Below, one piece after another: positions 37,124 through 45,419 of a DNA stretch of 64,000 nt. The position numbers and the translations under genes were made by a program. The notes under the pieces are model-generated. The model was not told the origin of the DNA. It was given only the letters and a program-made list of their open reading frames with translations, and did no database searches. Source of the DNA: Maritimibacter sp. (GTDB taxonomy: Bacteria > Pseudomonadota > Alphaproteobacteria > Rhodobacterales > Rhodobacteraceae); assembly GCA_017792445.1 (NCBI GenBank), contig CP051232.1, positions 3,632,001 to 3,696,000 on the forward strand. Direction: 5' to 3'. Position 1 is the stretch's first letter, and each line of letters begins with the position of its first letter.

Positions 37124-38281
37124 TTAGACCATCTCCACCGCAACCGCCGTCGCCTCGCCGCCGCCGATGCACAGCGACGCGATCCCGCGCTTCAGCCCCT
37201 GTGCCTGAAGCGCATGCACCAGCGTCACGAGGATGCGCGCGCCCGAGCAGCCGATGGGATGCCCCAGCGCACAGGCGCCGCCGTTCACGTTCAGCCGGTC
37301 GCGCGGAATGTCCAACTCGCGCATCGCCGCCATGGCGACCACCGCGAAGGCCTCGTTGATCTCGTAAAGGTCCACGTCCTTCGACGTCCACCCCAGCCGG
37401 TCCTGCAGCTTTCGGATCGCATGAACCGGCGCGGTGGTGAACCAGCCCGGCGCCTGCGCGTGGCTGGCGTGGCCAAGGATGCGGGCCATCGGCGCCATGC
37501 CCTTCGCCTCGGCGATGTCGCGCCGCGCCAGCACCAGCGCCGCCGCGCCGTCCGAGATCGAGGACGAGGTCGCCGCCGTCACCGTGCCGCCCTCGCGGAA
37601 GGCGGGTTTCAGCTGCGGGATCTTCTCGGGCCGGGCGCGGCCGGGCTGTTCGTCGTCCGAGACGTCGCCCAGCACCACGATCTCGGACGCAAAGCCGCCG
37701 CCCGCAATCGCCGCCTTGGCGCGGTCGAGGGACTCCAGCGTGTAGCCGTCCTGCGCCTCGCGGGTGAACTGGTAGTGCTCGGCGCAGTCCTCGGCGAAGG
37801 TGCCCATCGAGCGGCCCTTGTCATAGGCGTCTTCCAGACCGTCGAGGAACATGTGATCGGCAACGCGGCCGTGCCCCATCCGGTAGCCGCCGCGCGCCTT
37901 CTCCAGCAGGTAGGGGGCGTTCGACATGCTCTCCATGCCGCCCGCGACGACGATGCCCGCGCTGCCGGTCAGGATCGCGTCATGCCCCAGCATCACCGTC
38001 TTCATCCCCGAACCGCAGACCTTGTTCACGGTGGTGCAGGGCACCGCCTCGGGCAGCCCGGCGCCAAGCGCCGCCTGCCGCGCGGGGGCCTGTCCCAGCC
38101 CGGCGGGCAGGACGCAGCCCATCAGCGCCTCGTCCACGTCCTCGGCTGCCGCCCCGGCGCGGTCCAGTGCCGCCCGGATGGCGGCCGAGCCAAGCGCGGT
38201 TGCGGTCTGTTTCGACAAGGCGCCCTGAAACGCGCCCATCGGCGTGCGCGCGGCCCCGGCAATGACGATCTCGGTTGTCAT
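37124..38281 (-). CDS. Acetyl-CoA C-acetyltransferase (thiolase)
   Basis: A thiolase of 385 residues. The nucleophilic cysteine C89 is in NKVCGSGMK, the histidine is in [19 protein letters not shown], and the second cysteine is in CIGGGEATA. It joins or splits acetoacetyl-CoA and acetyl-CoA and so can finish the breakdown of acetoacetate made by the HMG-CoA lyase. It is on its own on the minus strand, convergent with dctM; SD GGGAGGACACC precedes its ATG. Its link to the C5 island is by location and chemistry only. Confidence 0.93.
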   Translation of the reverse strand: MTTEIVIAGAARTPMGAFQGALSKQTATALGSAAIRAALDRAGAAAEDVDEALMGCVLPAGLGQAPARQAALGAGLPEAVPCTTVNKVCGSGMKTVMLGHDAILTGSAGIVVAGGMESMSNAPYLLEKARGGYRMGHGRVADHMFLDGLEDAYDKGRSMGTFAEDCAEHYQFTREAQDGYTLESLDRAKAAIAGGGFASEIVVLGDVSDDEQPGRARPEKIPQLKPAFREGGTVTAATSSSISDGAAALVLARRDIAEAKGMAPMARILGHASHAQAPGWFTTAPVHAIRKLQDRLGWTSKDVDLYEINEAFAVVAMAAMRELDIPRDRLNVNGGACALGHPIGCSGARILVTLVHALQAQGLKRGIASLCIGGGEATAVAVEMV

Positions 38282-38306
38282 GGTGTCCTCCCTTTGCGCC
38301 GAGACT

Positions 38307-38328
38307 GCCTGCCCCGGACGGGACAGGC
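38307..38328. terminator. Hairpin between thiolase and RTX genes
   Basis: A 22-base stem-loop, GCCTGCCCCG / CGGGACAGGC with one mismatched pair, in the 74-base gap downstream of the RTX gene and upstream of the thiolase gene (both minus strand). No T-run follows, so it is only a weak terminator candidate for the RTX gene. Confidence 0.35.
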
Positions 38329-38355
38329 AAAGGGTTTCGGCGCGGAAGGCGCGGG

Positions 38356-39867
38356 TCAGACGAGGAAATCGCTTTCCGTAACCCCGGTCGTGCCCGCAAG
38401 CAGGATGCGCATGTCGGTGCTGCCGTCACCGTCGGCATCGACCCAGACGGTGGTGTTGCCTCCGCCCTGCGTGGTGCGCAGCCCCGGACCGCCGGAATAG
38501 CCGCCAAGGATGCTGACCGACAGCGTGCCCGCGATGAGACCGGTGAAATCCAGCACATCCTCGCCCACGGCGAAGTCGAGGATGGTGTCCTCGGCCCCGG
38601 ACGCGCTGTCCGACACGCGGCAGAAGACGAAATCGTCCTGCCCGCTGCCGCCGGTCATCTCGTCGATGCCAAGCCCGCCCTTCAGGGTGTCGTTGCCGTC
38701 GCCGCCGTCCATCGTGTCATTGCCGATGCCGCCGAACAGCAGGTCGTCGCCTTCGCCACCCTCCATGATGTCGGCACCGGCGCGGCCCGCCATCTCGTCA
38801 TCGCCGGTCTGTCCGTAGATCAGGTCGTTGCCGCGACCGCCGTCCATGGTGTCTGACCCGGCGCCGCCTTCCATCGTGTCGCGCGAGCCGTCGCCGAACA
38901 GCATGTTGTCGCCGGAGTTGCCATAGACCCCGTTCTGCGAGCTGTTGCCGGTGCCCGCGAAGTCGCCGCTGCCCAGCAGGCGCAGGTTCTCGATGAAGCC
39001 GCCAAGGGTAAAGTCCGTCTCGGCGCGGACCTCGTCGACCCCGCCGCCCGGGGCCTCGACGATCTCGGCGCTGCTGTCGTCGACATAGTAAAGATCGGCG
39101 CCGCCGCCGCCAAAGACCTGCCCGACGACGCTGCCGCCGCGCCCGTCGTACACGTCGGCGCCGTCGCCAAGCTCGACATCGCCGACGATCGTGCCCGCGT
39201 TGACCAGCGTGTCGTCGAACTCGTCCAGTGCGACGGCCAGACCGACACCCGCGATCAGCCCCGTATTCACGATGTCGACGACGCCGTTGGAGTTGTTGGC
39301 CTTGATCGCCGCGTCGGTCGCCCTTGTGCTGCGGATCTCGCCGCTGTTGTGGACCGAACCGGACGACACGCTGAATTCGACGCCCGCGATGCCGGACACG
39401 AGGCCCGTATTGGTCACGCTGGCATTCACGGAACTGGTGAAGTAGATGCCCGCTTCGTAGAAGCCCAGCATCTTGCCGTGGTTTTCGACGATCCCGCTAT
39501 TATAATCTTGAAGGTACGCGCCCCAGTTGCCAGAGACGTCACCGGCGTTCTGAAGCACGTTTCCCGATCCCTGCATCCAGATCGCAGAGTTGCCGGTGAT
39601 ATTCAAAGACCGCACTACGCCGTTCGACCCGATGTCGAGACGGTTGCTTCCATCGCCCAGGGCATCGTCGAACAGCTGGATCGCGTTGCTGTTCAAGGCG
39701 ACGATGCTGCCGTCGACGCCGACTTCGTGCTCGTTCGCGACCGGGTCGGTCGCAAAGACCGCCGTTCCGGATTCGACAACCAGTTCCGCGTCGGACGAGA
39801 CGTAAAGCCGTTCGGCGTCCATCAGATCCACAGCCACGCTGCTGTCTACCGTTATGATTCGAGTCAT
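38356..39867 (-). CDS. RTX calcium-binding secreted protein
   Basis: A 503-residue protein probably exported by a type I system. It has no N-terminal signal. Residues 1-260 hold Asn/Ser/Val-rich strands that repeat loosely (NAGDVSGNWG, NHGKMLGFYEAG, NTGLVSGIAG, NTGLIAGVG), resembling a beta-solenoid. Residues 330-430 carry RTX nonapeptides such as GGRGNDLIYG, GGEGDDLLFG, GGDGNDTLKGG that bind calcium in a beta-roll. The C-terminal 70 residues, ending GVTESDFLV, resemble the uncleaved T1SS signal region of serralysin-like proteins. ATG 39867 follows a GGAGA SD; ATG 39894 is less likely. No transporter genes lie nearby. Confidence 0.88.
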   Translation of the reverse strand: MTRIITVDSSVAVDLMDAERLYVSSDAELVVESGTAVFATDPVANEHEVGVDGSIVALNSNAIQLFDDALGDGSNRLDIGSNGVVRSLNITGNSAIWMQGSGNVLQNAGDVSGNWGAYLQDYNSGIVENHGKMLGFYEAGIYFTSSVNASVTNTGLVSGIAGVEFSVSSGSVHNSGEIRSTRATDAAIKANNSNGVVDIVNTGLIAGVGLAVALDEFDDTLVNAGTIVGDVELGDGADVYDGRGGSVVGQVFGGGGADLYYVDDSSAEIVEAPGGGVDEVRAETDFTLGGFIENLRLLGSGDFAGTGNSSQNGVYGNSGDNMLFGDGSRDTMEGGAGSDTMDGGRGNDLIYGQTGDDEMAGRAGADIMEGGEGDDLLFGGIGNDTMDGGDGNDTLKGGLGIDEMTGGSGQDDFVFCRVSDSASGAEDTILDFAVGEDVLDFTGLIAGTLSVSILGGYSGGPGLRTTQGGGNTTVWVDADGDGSTDMRILLAGTTGVTESDFLV

Positions 39868-40214
39868 ATCAATTTCTCCAAAGAATGCGGGCATTTGCGC
39901 CGGAAAATGGCGGGCCCGAGCGAGAGTTTAACATCTTTAGAAGGGTTTTATTACTTTAGCGCGATTATAGGCGGATTTATGCAAGCCAAAGATGTTGCAA
40001 GTGCAGCATCGCCCATCCACCGATCCGCCCGCAGCACAGACCCCAGCACCGCCCGCCGCGCGCAGCACCACCCACGGCGCCCGGGCCTGGCGTGGTAGGT
40101 GATGCAGCGAAAACCGACGCAGAACAGCCTGCACGCACACCGGGATCAGCCCATCCGAAACGACGGAAGTCAGCGGCGAAAAGCCGCGTGATCAGAGCAT
40201 GTTGGCTGGAAAAG
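39868..40214 (-). promoter_or_regulatory. AT-rich upstream region of the RTX gene
   Basis: A 347-base gap that is more AT-rich than its surroundings near the RTX gene. On the minus strand a perfect TATAAT (39964-39969) is a likely -10; the -35 is unclear. A 9-base inverted repeat, AACATCTTT at 39930-39938 and AAAGATGTT at 39988-39996, brackets the -10 box. A small hairpin (GCGGC-GCCGC type, 40173-40187) lies beyond the tRNA 3' end and might stop its transcript. No gene is visible here. Confidence 0.5.
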
Positions 40215-40289
40215 TGGCAGCCCGTAGGGGAATCGAACCCCTCTTTCCAGGTTGAAAACCTGGCGTCCTAACCGATAGACGAACGGGCC
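40215..40289 (-). tRNA. tRNA-Glu (anticodon TTC)
   Basis: A full cloverleaf on the minus strand: acceptor GGCCCGT pairing with ACGGGCT, a D-arm, the anticodon stem CCAGG/CCTGG around loop TTTTCAA with TTC, and the T-arm GGGGTTCGATTCCCC. CCA is encoded at the 3' end (TGG at 40215-40217). No intron or odd base was noticed. Confidence 0.97.
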
Positions 40290-40308
40290 ATGCCGTGGCG
40301 TGGGGAGC

Positions 40309-40337
40309 TATCTAGTTGAGGTCCGCAGTCGCCGCAA
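40309..40337 (-). promoter_or_regulatory. Probable promoter of tRNA-Glu
   Basis: On the minus strand, TTGCGG (40332-40337) and TAGATA (40309-40314) are spaced by 17 bases, twenty bases before the tRNA 5' end, with a GC-rich stretch between the -10 and the tRNA as in stable RNA genes. The -10 fits the consensus only in part. Confidence 0.45.
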
Positions 40338-40366
40338 GAGGATTTTTTCGCCTTTCGGCACCTTTT

Positions 40367-42112
40367 TCATTCTGCCCTTGCGGCATCCTCCAGACGCAGC
40401 TGAACCGTCTGTCTTCCTTGCCAATGATTGACCTCCAGACGTCCCGCAAGGTGGAAGCGGGCGCCGCCGTGGTCCTCGAGCGCGGGGCCAAGCGGGCCGT
40501 CGAACGCGCCGAAACAGATCGAGTCGATCTTCGCGCCCATCCCGTCGTTGAAGCTGAGCTTCAGGTGCGATTCTCCGACGCGCTTGCGAAAGCCGATGGC
40601 GACGTCCGGAAAGGCGAAACGCGGGGCAGGGGCGCCGGCTCCGAAGGGGCCTGCGGCCTCTAGCTGCTCGATCAGGTCGATGGTCGCCGCGCCGGGCATC
40701 AGGATGCCGTCGACGTTCAGGTCACGCGGACCGATGTCGGCGGCGCCCTGTTTCGCCAGCATTTCGCCCAGCCGCTCCATCGCCGCCTCGATCTTCGGCT
40801 CGGCAACGGTCAGGCCCGCCGCCATCTTGTGCCCGCCGCCCTTTTCCAGCAGCCCCTCGGCGGCCAGACGGTGGATCGACGCGCCAAGGTCGATGCCCGA
40901 GACCGAACGCCCCGAGCCCTTGCCGATGCCGCCCTCGGTGCCGATCACGATGGCGGGGCGGTTGGTGGCCTCTTTCAGGCGCGAGGCGACGATCCCCACC
41001 ACGCCGGGGTGCCAGCCTTCGCCGGCGGCCCAGACCAGCGGCCCGTCCAGTCCGCGCTCGGCCGCCTGTTCCAGCGCCGCGTCGCGGACGCGGTTCTCGA
41101 TCTCGCGCCGTTCGGTATTCAGCTGGTCCAGCCGCTCGGCCAGCGCCTGCGCCTCGTGCGGGTCGGCGGTGGACAGAAGCCGTGCGCCAAGGTCGGCCGC
41201 GCCGATCCGGCCGCCCGCGTTCACCCGTGGCCCCAGCAGGAAGCCAAGGTGGTAGGGCGTCGGGGCGGTGTCCATCCGCGCCACGTCGCCAAGCGCCACC
41301 AGCCCCGGCCGCGAGCGACGGGCCATCACCTTCAGCCCCTGCCGCACCAACGCCCGGTTGACCCCGATCAGCGGCGCCACGTCGGCCACGGTGGCCAGCG
41401 CCACGAGGTCGAGAAAGCTCATCAGGTCCGGCCCCTTCACGCTTTCGGCGCGCAGCAGGCGGTTCGCCTCGACCAGCATCAGGAAGACGACGGCGGCGGC
41501 GCAGAGGTGGCCGAACTCGCCGTCCTCGTCCTGCCGGTTCGGGTTCACCACCGCCAGCGCGGGCGGCAGCGTTTCCGCGCCAAGGTGGTGGTCCAGAACC
41601 ACCACGTCCGCACCCTTCGCCGCCGCGATGGGCTCGTGGCTGAGGGTGCCGCAGTCGACGCAGACGATCAGGTCGTGATCGCGGGCCAGCGCCTCCATCG
41701 CAGGGACGTTGGGGCCGTAGCCCTCGTCGATGCGGTCGGGGATATACAGCGTCGCGGCCAGCCCCATCTCGCGCAGCCATGTCAGCAGCAGCGCCGCCGA
41801 GGTGCCGCCGTCCACGTCGTAGTCGGCGAAGACCGCGATCCGCTCGCGGCGCTTCACCGCGGCAAGGAAGCGCGCGGCGGCCTTGTCCATGTCCTTCAGC
41901 TTCAGCGGATCGGGCAGCAGGTCGCGCAACGCGGGCGCAAGGTAGCCCGCCGCTTCCTCTGCCGGGACGCCCAGCCGCGCCAACGTGCGGCAGACCGGCA
42001 GCGGCAGTCGCGAGCCCTGCGCCATCGCTTCGGCCAGCCGTTCGGCCTCGACCGACAGGCCGACCCAGCGGCGGCCGGTCAGCGATGCGGATACGTTCAG
42101 AAAATCACCCAT
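40367..42112 (-). CDS. recJ: Single-stranded-DNA-specific exonuclease RecJ
   Basis: A 581-residue 5'-3' exonuclease of the DHH superfamily. The metal motifs are clear: FADYDVDGGTSAALLL, CVDCGTLS, VVLDHHLG, and later PRVNAGGRIGAADLGARLL and the DHHA1-type GGHKMAAGLT. The C-terminal OB-fold region follows (about 455-580). It acts in RecF-pathway repair and mismatch repair. It is on the same strand as glpX and hom upstream, with unrelated plus- and minus-strand genes between. The ATG at 42112 gives the usual N-terminus. Confidence 0.96.
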   Translation of the reverse strand: MGDFLNVSASLTGRRWVGLSVEAERLAEAMAQGSRLPLPVCRTLARLGVPAEEAAGYLAPALRDLLPDPLKLKDMDKAAARFLAAVKRRERIAVFADYDVDGGTSAALLLTWLREMGLAATLYIPDRIDEGYGPNVPAMEALARDHDLIVCVDCGTLSHEPIAAAKGADVVVLDHHLGAETLPPALAVVNPNRQDEDGEFGHLCAAAVVFLMLVEANRLLRAESVKGPDLMSFLDLVALATVADVAPLIGVNRALVRQGLKVMARRSRPGLVALGDVARMDTAPTPYHLGFLLGPRVNAGGRIGAADLGARLLSTADPHEAQALAERLDQLNTERREIENRVRDAALEQAAERGLDGPLVWAAGEGWHPGVVGIVASRLKEATNRPAIVIGTEGGIGKGSGRSVSGIDLGASIHRLAAEGLLEKGGGHKMAAGLTVAEPKIEAAMERLGEMLAKQGAADIGPRDLNVDGILMPGAATIDLIEQLEAAGPFGAGAPAPRFAFPDVAIGFRKRVGESHLKLSFNDGMGAKIDSICFGAFDGPLGPALEDHGGARFHLAGRLEVNHWQGRQTVQLRLEDAARAE

Positions 42113-42207
42113 GACAGGGATGTCGCAAGCCGCGCGCCGATTGGCAAGCCGGGGGCTTCCCCGACGCCCCGTTCCGGCGCACCATGCGAAGGGGGGAGGA
42201 CGTTGCC

Positions 42208-43341
42208 ATGTCAGAGATGACGATCCGCGAGGCGCGGGTGCGCCTGTTCCGCGTGCCGCCTGCCGCGGCGCTGGAAGATGCGACCCACGTGGTCACCCAT
42301 GTCGAGCTGATCACCGTGACCCTGCGGACCGACGCGCACGAGGCGACCGGGCTGTCCTATACCGCCGGGGTCGGCGGCTCGGCGGTGGCGGCGATGCTGC
42401 GCGACGATTGCCTGCCGCATCTGGTGGGGCGCGACGGCGGCGATGCGCGCGCGCTGTGGGCCGCGATGCGTGGGCATCTCTACCGCACCGGCTTTGGCGC
42501 GACGACAACGCTGGCGCTGGCGGCGATGGACACCGCGCTTTGGGAATTGAGGGCGCAGGCCGAGGGGCTGCCGCTGTGGCGGCTGGCAGGGGCCGGGACG
42601 CCGGGCATCCGCGCCTATGCCTCGCTGATCGACCTGTCGCCGCCGGACTCTTTGGCAGAGCGGCTGACGCAGTTGCGCGAGCAGGGCTACCGCTGGTTCA
42701 AGATCAAGGTCGGGATGCCGGACATCGCGGACGACCTTGCCCGCTTGACCGCCGCGCGCGAGGCGATCGGGCCGGACGACCGCCTGTCCATCGACGCGAA
42801 CATGGGATTCGACCTTGAAGAAGCGGTGCGCCGGGCGAAGGCGTTCGACCGTTTCGGGCTGGAATGGCTGGAAGAACCGCTGCCCGCCGAGGATGTCGCG
42901 GGCCACGCCGCCCTTCGCAAGCGCTGCGGCATCCCGGTGGCGGTGGGAGAATCGCTTTACACGCCCGAGGAGGTCGCCCGCTATCTCGAGGCGGGCGCGG
43001 TCGACATCGTGCAGGCCGACATCGCCCGGATCGGCGGCATTACCCCGTGGCTCGCGGTGGCAAGGATGGCAGAGGCGGCGGGCCGCCCGGTCGCGCCGCA
43101 TTACATGGCGGAATGGGCGGTTCACCTGCTGCCAGCGGCGCCGAACGCGCTGGTGCTGGAAAACGTGCTGGGCGCGGGGCTGGCGGAACTGGGCATCGCC
43201 GACCCGCCGCTGCACGTCGAGAAAGGCCGCGCCCTGCCGCCCGAGGGCGCGGGGCACGGGTTGCGGTTCCGTCTTGACGGCAACCCGCACGAGGTGCCGC
43301 TCGGACCGCCGCTGTTCACGCCGCAGCGAAGCCGGAAGTGA
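42208..43341 (+). CDS. Enolase-superfamily enzyme (mandelate racemase / muconate-lactonizing type)
   Basis: A 377-residue enolase-superfamily protein. It has KIKVGMP (catalytic KxK), IDANMGF and EWLEEPLP as metal ligands, GESLYTPEE, QADIARIGG, and a histidine in VAPHYMAEW, as in mandelate racemase-like acid sugar dehydratases or racemases. SD GGGGGAGGA precedes ATG 42208. Its substrate is not known. The 3' end overlaps the 3' end of the convergent epimerase gene by 26 bases. It is transcribed away from recJ. Confidence 0.9.
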   Translation: MSEMTIREARVRLFRVPPAAALEDATHVVTHVELITVTLRTDAHEATGLSYTAGVGGSAVAAMLRDDCLPHLVGRDGGDARALWAAMRGHLYRTGFGATTTLALAAMDTALWELRAQAEGLPLWRLAGAGTPGIRAYASLIDLSPPDSLAERLTQLREQGYRWFKIKVGMPDIADDLARLTAAREAIGPDDRLSIDANMGFDLEEAVRRAKAFDRFGLEWLEEPLPAEDVAGHAALRKRCGIPVAVGESLYTPEEVARYLEAGAVDIVQADIARIGGITPWLAVARMAEAAGRPVAPHYMAEWAVHLLPAAPNALVLENVLGAGLAELGIADPPLHVEKGRALPPEGAGHGLRFRLDGNPHEVPLGPPLFTPQRSRK

Positions 43342-44311
43342 CGTCCGCAGGCAGGCAGCCCAGCCCGGCCAGCGTGCGGCGCAGGGCGGTGTCGATACCG
43401 GTGTGCGGCTCTTCCCCGAGGAAGGCGACCAGCGCGCTGTTGTCCAGCCGCACCGGCACCTGCCAGAGATAGCGCATCTCGCGCAACTCGCGGAACGTGG
43501 TCGAGACCGGCGCCAGCAGCGGCAGCAGCGCCCACGGCATGCCCCGGATCGGCGCGTTCGGCGCGCCTGCCACGACGCGCAACCGCTCTGCGATCTCGAC
43601 GCCGCGCTCGAACCAGTGGCCGCCAAAATGGAACCGGGCAAAGCGGGGCAGGTCCGGACGCTCCAGCAGCCGCGCGACGGTCTCGGCGAAATCCGGCAGA
43701 TAGGCCCAGGCGTGGCCCACATCCCGCGCCCCGGGATAGACCACCGAGCGGACCGGCTTGTCGGGCTTCACCAACGCGTTGGAAAACCACGAGTTCTGCG
43801 CCAGATGTGGGCCGAAAAAGTCACCGCCGCGCAGGATCAGGACCGGCACGCCCTCGGCCCATGCCGCGCGTTCCAGCCGCGCTTCCAAAGCCACGCGGAT
43901 GCGGCCCTTCTTCGTGACCGGGTCCTGCCTGTCGTCCTCGCGCAGCAGCGGGAAGGCGTCCGGCCCGTAGTTGTAGACCGTCCCCGGCAGCACCAGCCGC
44001 GCGCCGTTCTCTTTCGCGGCGGCGATCGAGTTCTCGGCCATCGGCAGCACCCGCTCGGCCCAGTTCTTGTAACCGGGCGGGTTCACCCCGTGAAAGATCA
44101 CGTCGCAGCCGGTGGCCGCCGCCATCACATCGGCGCACAGCATCGCGTCGCCCCGGACCCAGTCCGCGCCGGGCAGCAGCGCTTTCACCCGCTCCGGATC
44201 GCGGTGCATCGCGCGGATCCTGTAGCCCCGCGCCGCCAGCGCCCGCGCCGTCTCGAACCCCACGCCGCCGGTCGCGCCAAGGATCAGGGCTATCTTCGTC
44301 GTCGTTTCCAT
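43316..44311 (-). CDS. NAD(P)-dependent epimerase/dehydratase-like protein (extended SDR)
   Basis: A 331-residue Rossmann-fold protein with the nucleotide motif LGATGGVGFETARAL, HRDPERV after the second strand, and an active-site-like YNYGPDAFP region. It resembles NAD-dependent epimerase/dehydratases of the extended SDR group; a standard YxxxK pair was not clearly seen, so its catalysis is uncertain. ATG 44311 has GGAGG six bases before; an in-frame ATG lies at 44323. It diverges from the LysR gene and overlaps the enolase-superfamily gene at its 3' end. Confidence 0.87.
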   Translation of the reverse strand: METTTKIALILGATGGVGFETARALAARGYRIRAMHRDPERVKALLPGADWVRGDAMLCADVMAAATGCDVIFHGVNPPGYKNWAERVLPMAENSIAAAKENGARLVLPGTVYNYGPDAFPLLREDDRQDPVTKKGRIRVALEARLERAAWAEGVPVLILRGGDFFGPHLAQNSWFSNALVKPDKPVRSVVYPGARDVGHAWAYLPDFAETVARLLERPDLPRFARFHFGGHWFERGVEIAERLRVVAGAPNAPIRGMPWALLPLLAPVSTTFRELREMRYLWQVPVRLDNSALVAFLGEEPHTGIDTALRRTLAGLGCLPADVTSGFAAA

Positions 44312-44403
44312 CGTCGCCTCCATCAGGTTGATGCGAGCGAGGATGCGGCCAGGCAGGCCTCAAGAAAATTGCGATAATCCGTGGCTCTGCTATACGTAAA
44401 TTT

Positions 44404-45297
44404 ATGAGCCAGACACCCGCATGGGATCACTACCGCTCGTTCCTCGCCGTGGTCGAGCACGGCAGCCTTTCCGGTGCGGCGCGCGCGCTGGGGCTGACCC
44501 AGCCGACGCTGGCGCGGCACGTGGAACAGCTGGAGGCGGCGCTTGGCGCGCGTCTGTTCACCCGCTCGCCGCAGGGGCTGGACCCGACCGATCCTGCGCA
44601 GCGGCTGGTGCCGCATGCAAAGACGATGGCGGCGGCGGCTGCGGCGGCGTCACGGGCGGCGGACGGCGATGCCGCGACGCTGACCGGCACGGTGCGGATC
44701 GCTGCCAGCGACGTGGTGGGGGCGCTGGTGCTGCCGGGGATGCTGCGCGACCTGCGGGCGGCGCAGCCGGGGCTGAGTTTTGAACTGGCCCTGTCGAACG
44801 AGGCAAGCGACCTTTTGCGGCGCGAGGCCGATATCGCGATCCGCATGATACGTCCCGAACAGTCGGCGCTGGTGGCGAAACGGGTGGGCGAGGTCATGCT
44901 GGGCGCCTTCGCGCATCCCGACTACCTCGCGCGGCACGGCACGCCGGACATGCCGGACGACCTTGCCGGGCACGACCTGATCGGCGTCGACCGGGATCTT
45001 TCCGCGCTGAGGGGCCTTGACGTCACCGGCTTCCCGCTCGACCGCGCCAGCTTTGCCTACCGGCTCGACAACCAGATCGCCCATATCGAGGCGATCCGGC
45101 AGGGGCTGGGCATCGGCATCTGCCAGGTGGGCCTTGCCGCCCGCGCGCCCCGGCTGACCCGCCTGTTCGCCGATTGGGTGGCGATCCCGTTGGAAACCTG
45201 GGTCACGATGCACGAGGACCTGCGCGGCGACGCGCGGATGCGCGTCACCTTCGATCATCTGTGCCGGGAAATGGCCGCCTACTGCCGGATCGCCTGA
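44404..45297 (+). CDS. LysR-family transcriptional regulator
   Basis: A 297-residue regulator. The N-terminal winged helix (residues 8-66) has FLAVVEHGSLSGAARALGLTQPTLARHVEQLE, described here by its halves FLAVVEHGSLSGAARALG and LTQPTLARHVEQLE; the remainder is the LysR substrate-binding domain. It diverges from the epimerase gene across 92 bases, the usual layout in which LysR proteins control their neighbour, so the epimerase is the first candidate target. The gap has a TACGTA palindrome at 44394 but no clear T-N11-A site. Confidence 0.92.
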   Translation: MSQTPAWDHYRSFLAVVEHGSLSGAARALGLTQPTLARHVEQLEAALGARLFTRSPQGLDPTDPAQRLVPHAKTMAAAAAAASRAADGDAATLTGTVRIAASDVVGALVLPGMLRDLRAAQPGLSFELALSNEASDLLRREADIAIRMIRPEQSALVAKRVGEVMLGAFAHPDYLARHGTPDMPDDLAGHDLIGVDRDLSALRGLDVTGFPLDRASFAYRLDNQIAHIEAIRQGLGIGICQVGLAARAPRLTRLFADWVAIPLETWVTMHEDLRGDARMRVTFDHLCREMAAYCRIA

Positions 45298-45302
45298 CCG
45301 CG

Positions 45303-45360
45303 CTTCTTTGGTCCTCAAATATCCCGGGGGAGGCCCGAAGGGGCGGGGGCGGAGCCCCCT
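45303..45360 (-). repeat. Intergenic repeat family, copy C (diverged, inverted)
   Basis: Read on the minus strand this copy gives GGGGGCTCCGCCCCCG, a second GC hairpin, CCTCCCCCGGGATATTT and finally AAAGAAG, matching copies at 21215 and 46572 with substitutions. It lies between the convergent LysR and glpX genes. A further small hairpin (GCGCCCC/GGGGCG, about 45373-45388) follows it. Confidence 0.72.
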
Positions 45361-45419
45361 TGTCCTTACAATGCGCCCCTTCGGGGCGACGCCGGAGCCC
45401 CCTATAACCCCGTTCGGCC

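Noticed and set aside
40141-40214. tRNA-flanking attachment site with an integrated element.
   Set aside because: No direct repeat of the tRNA 3' end and no integrase or phage gene was seen in the window.
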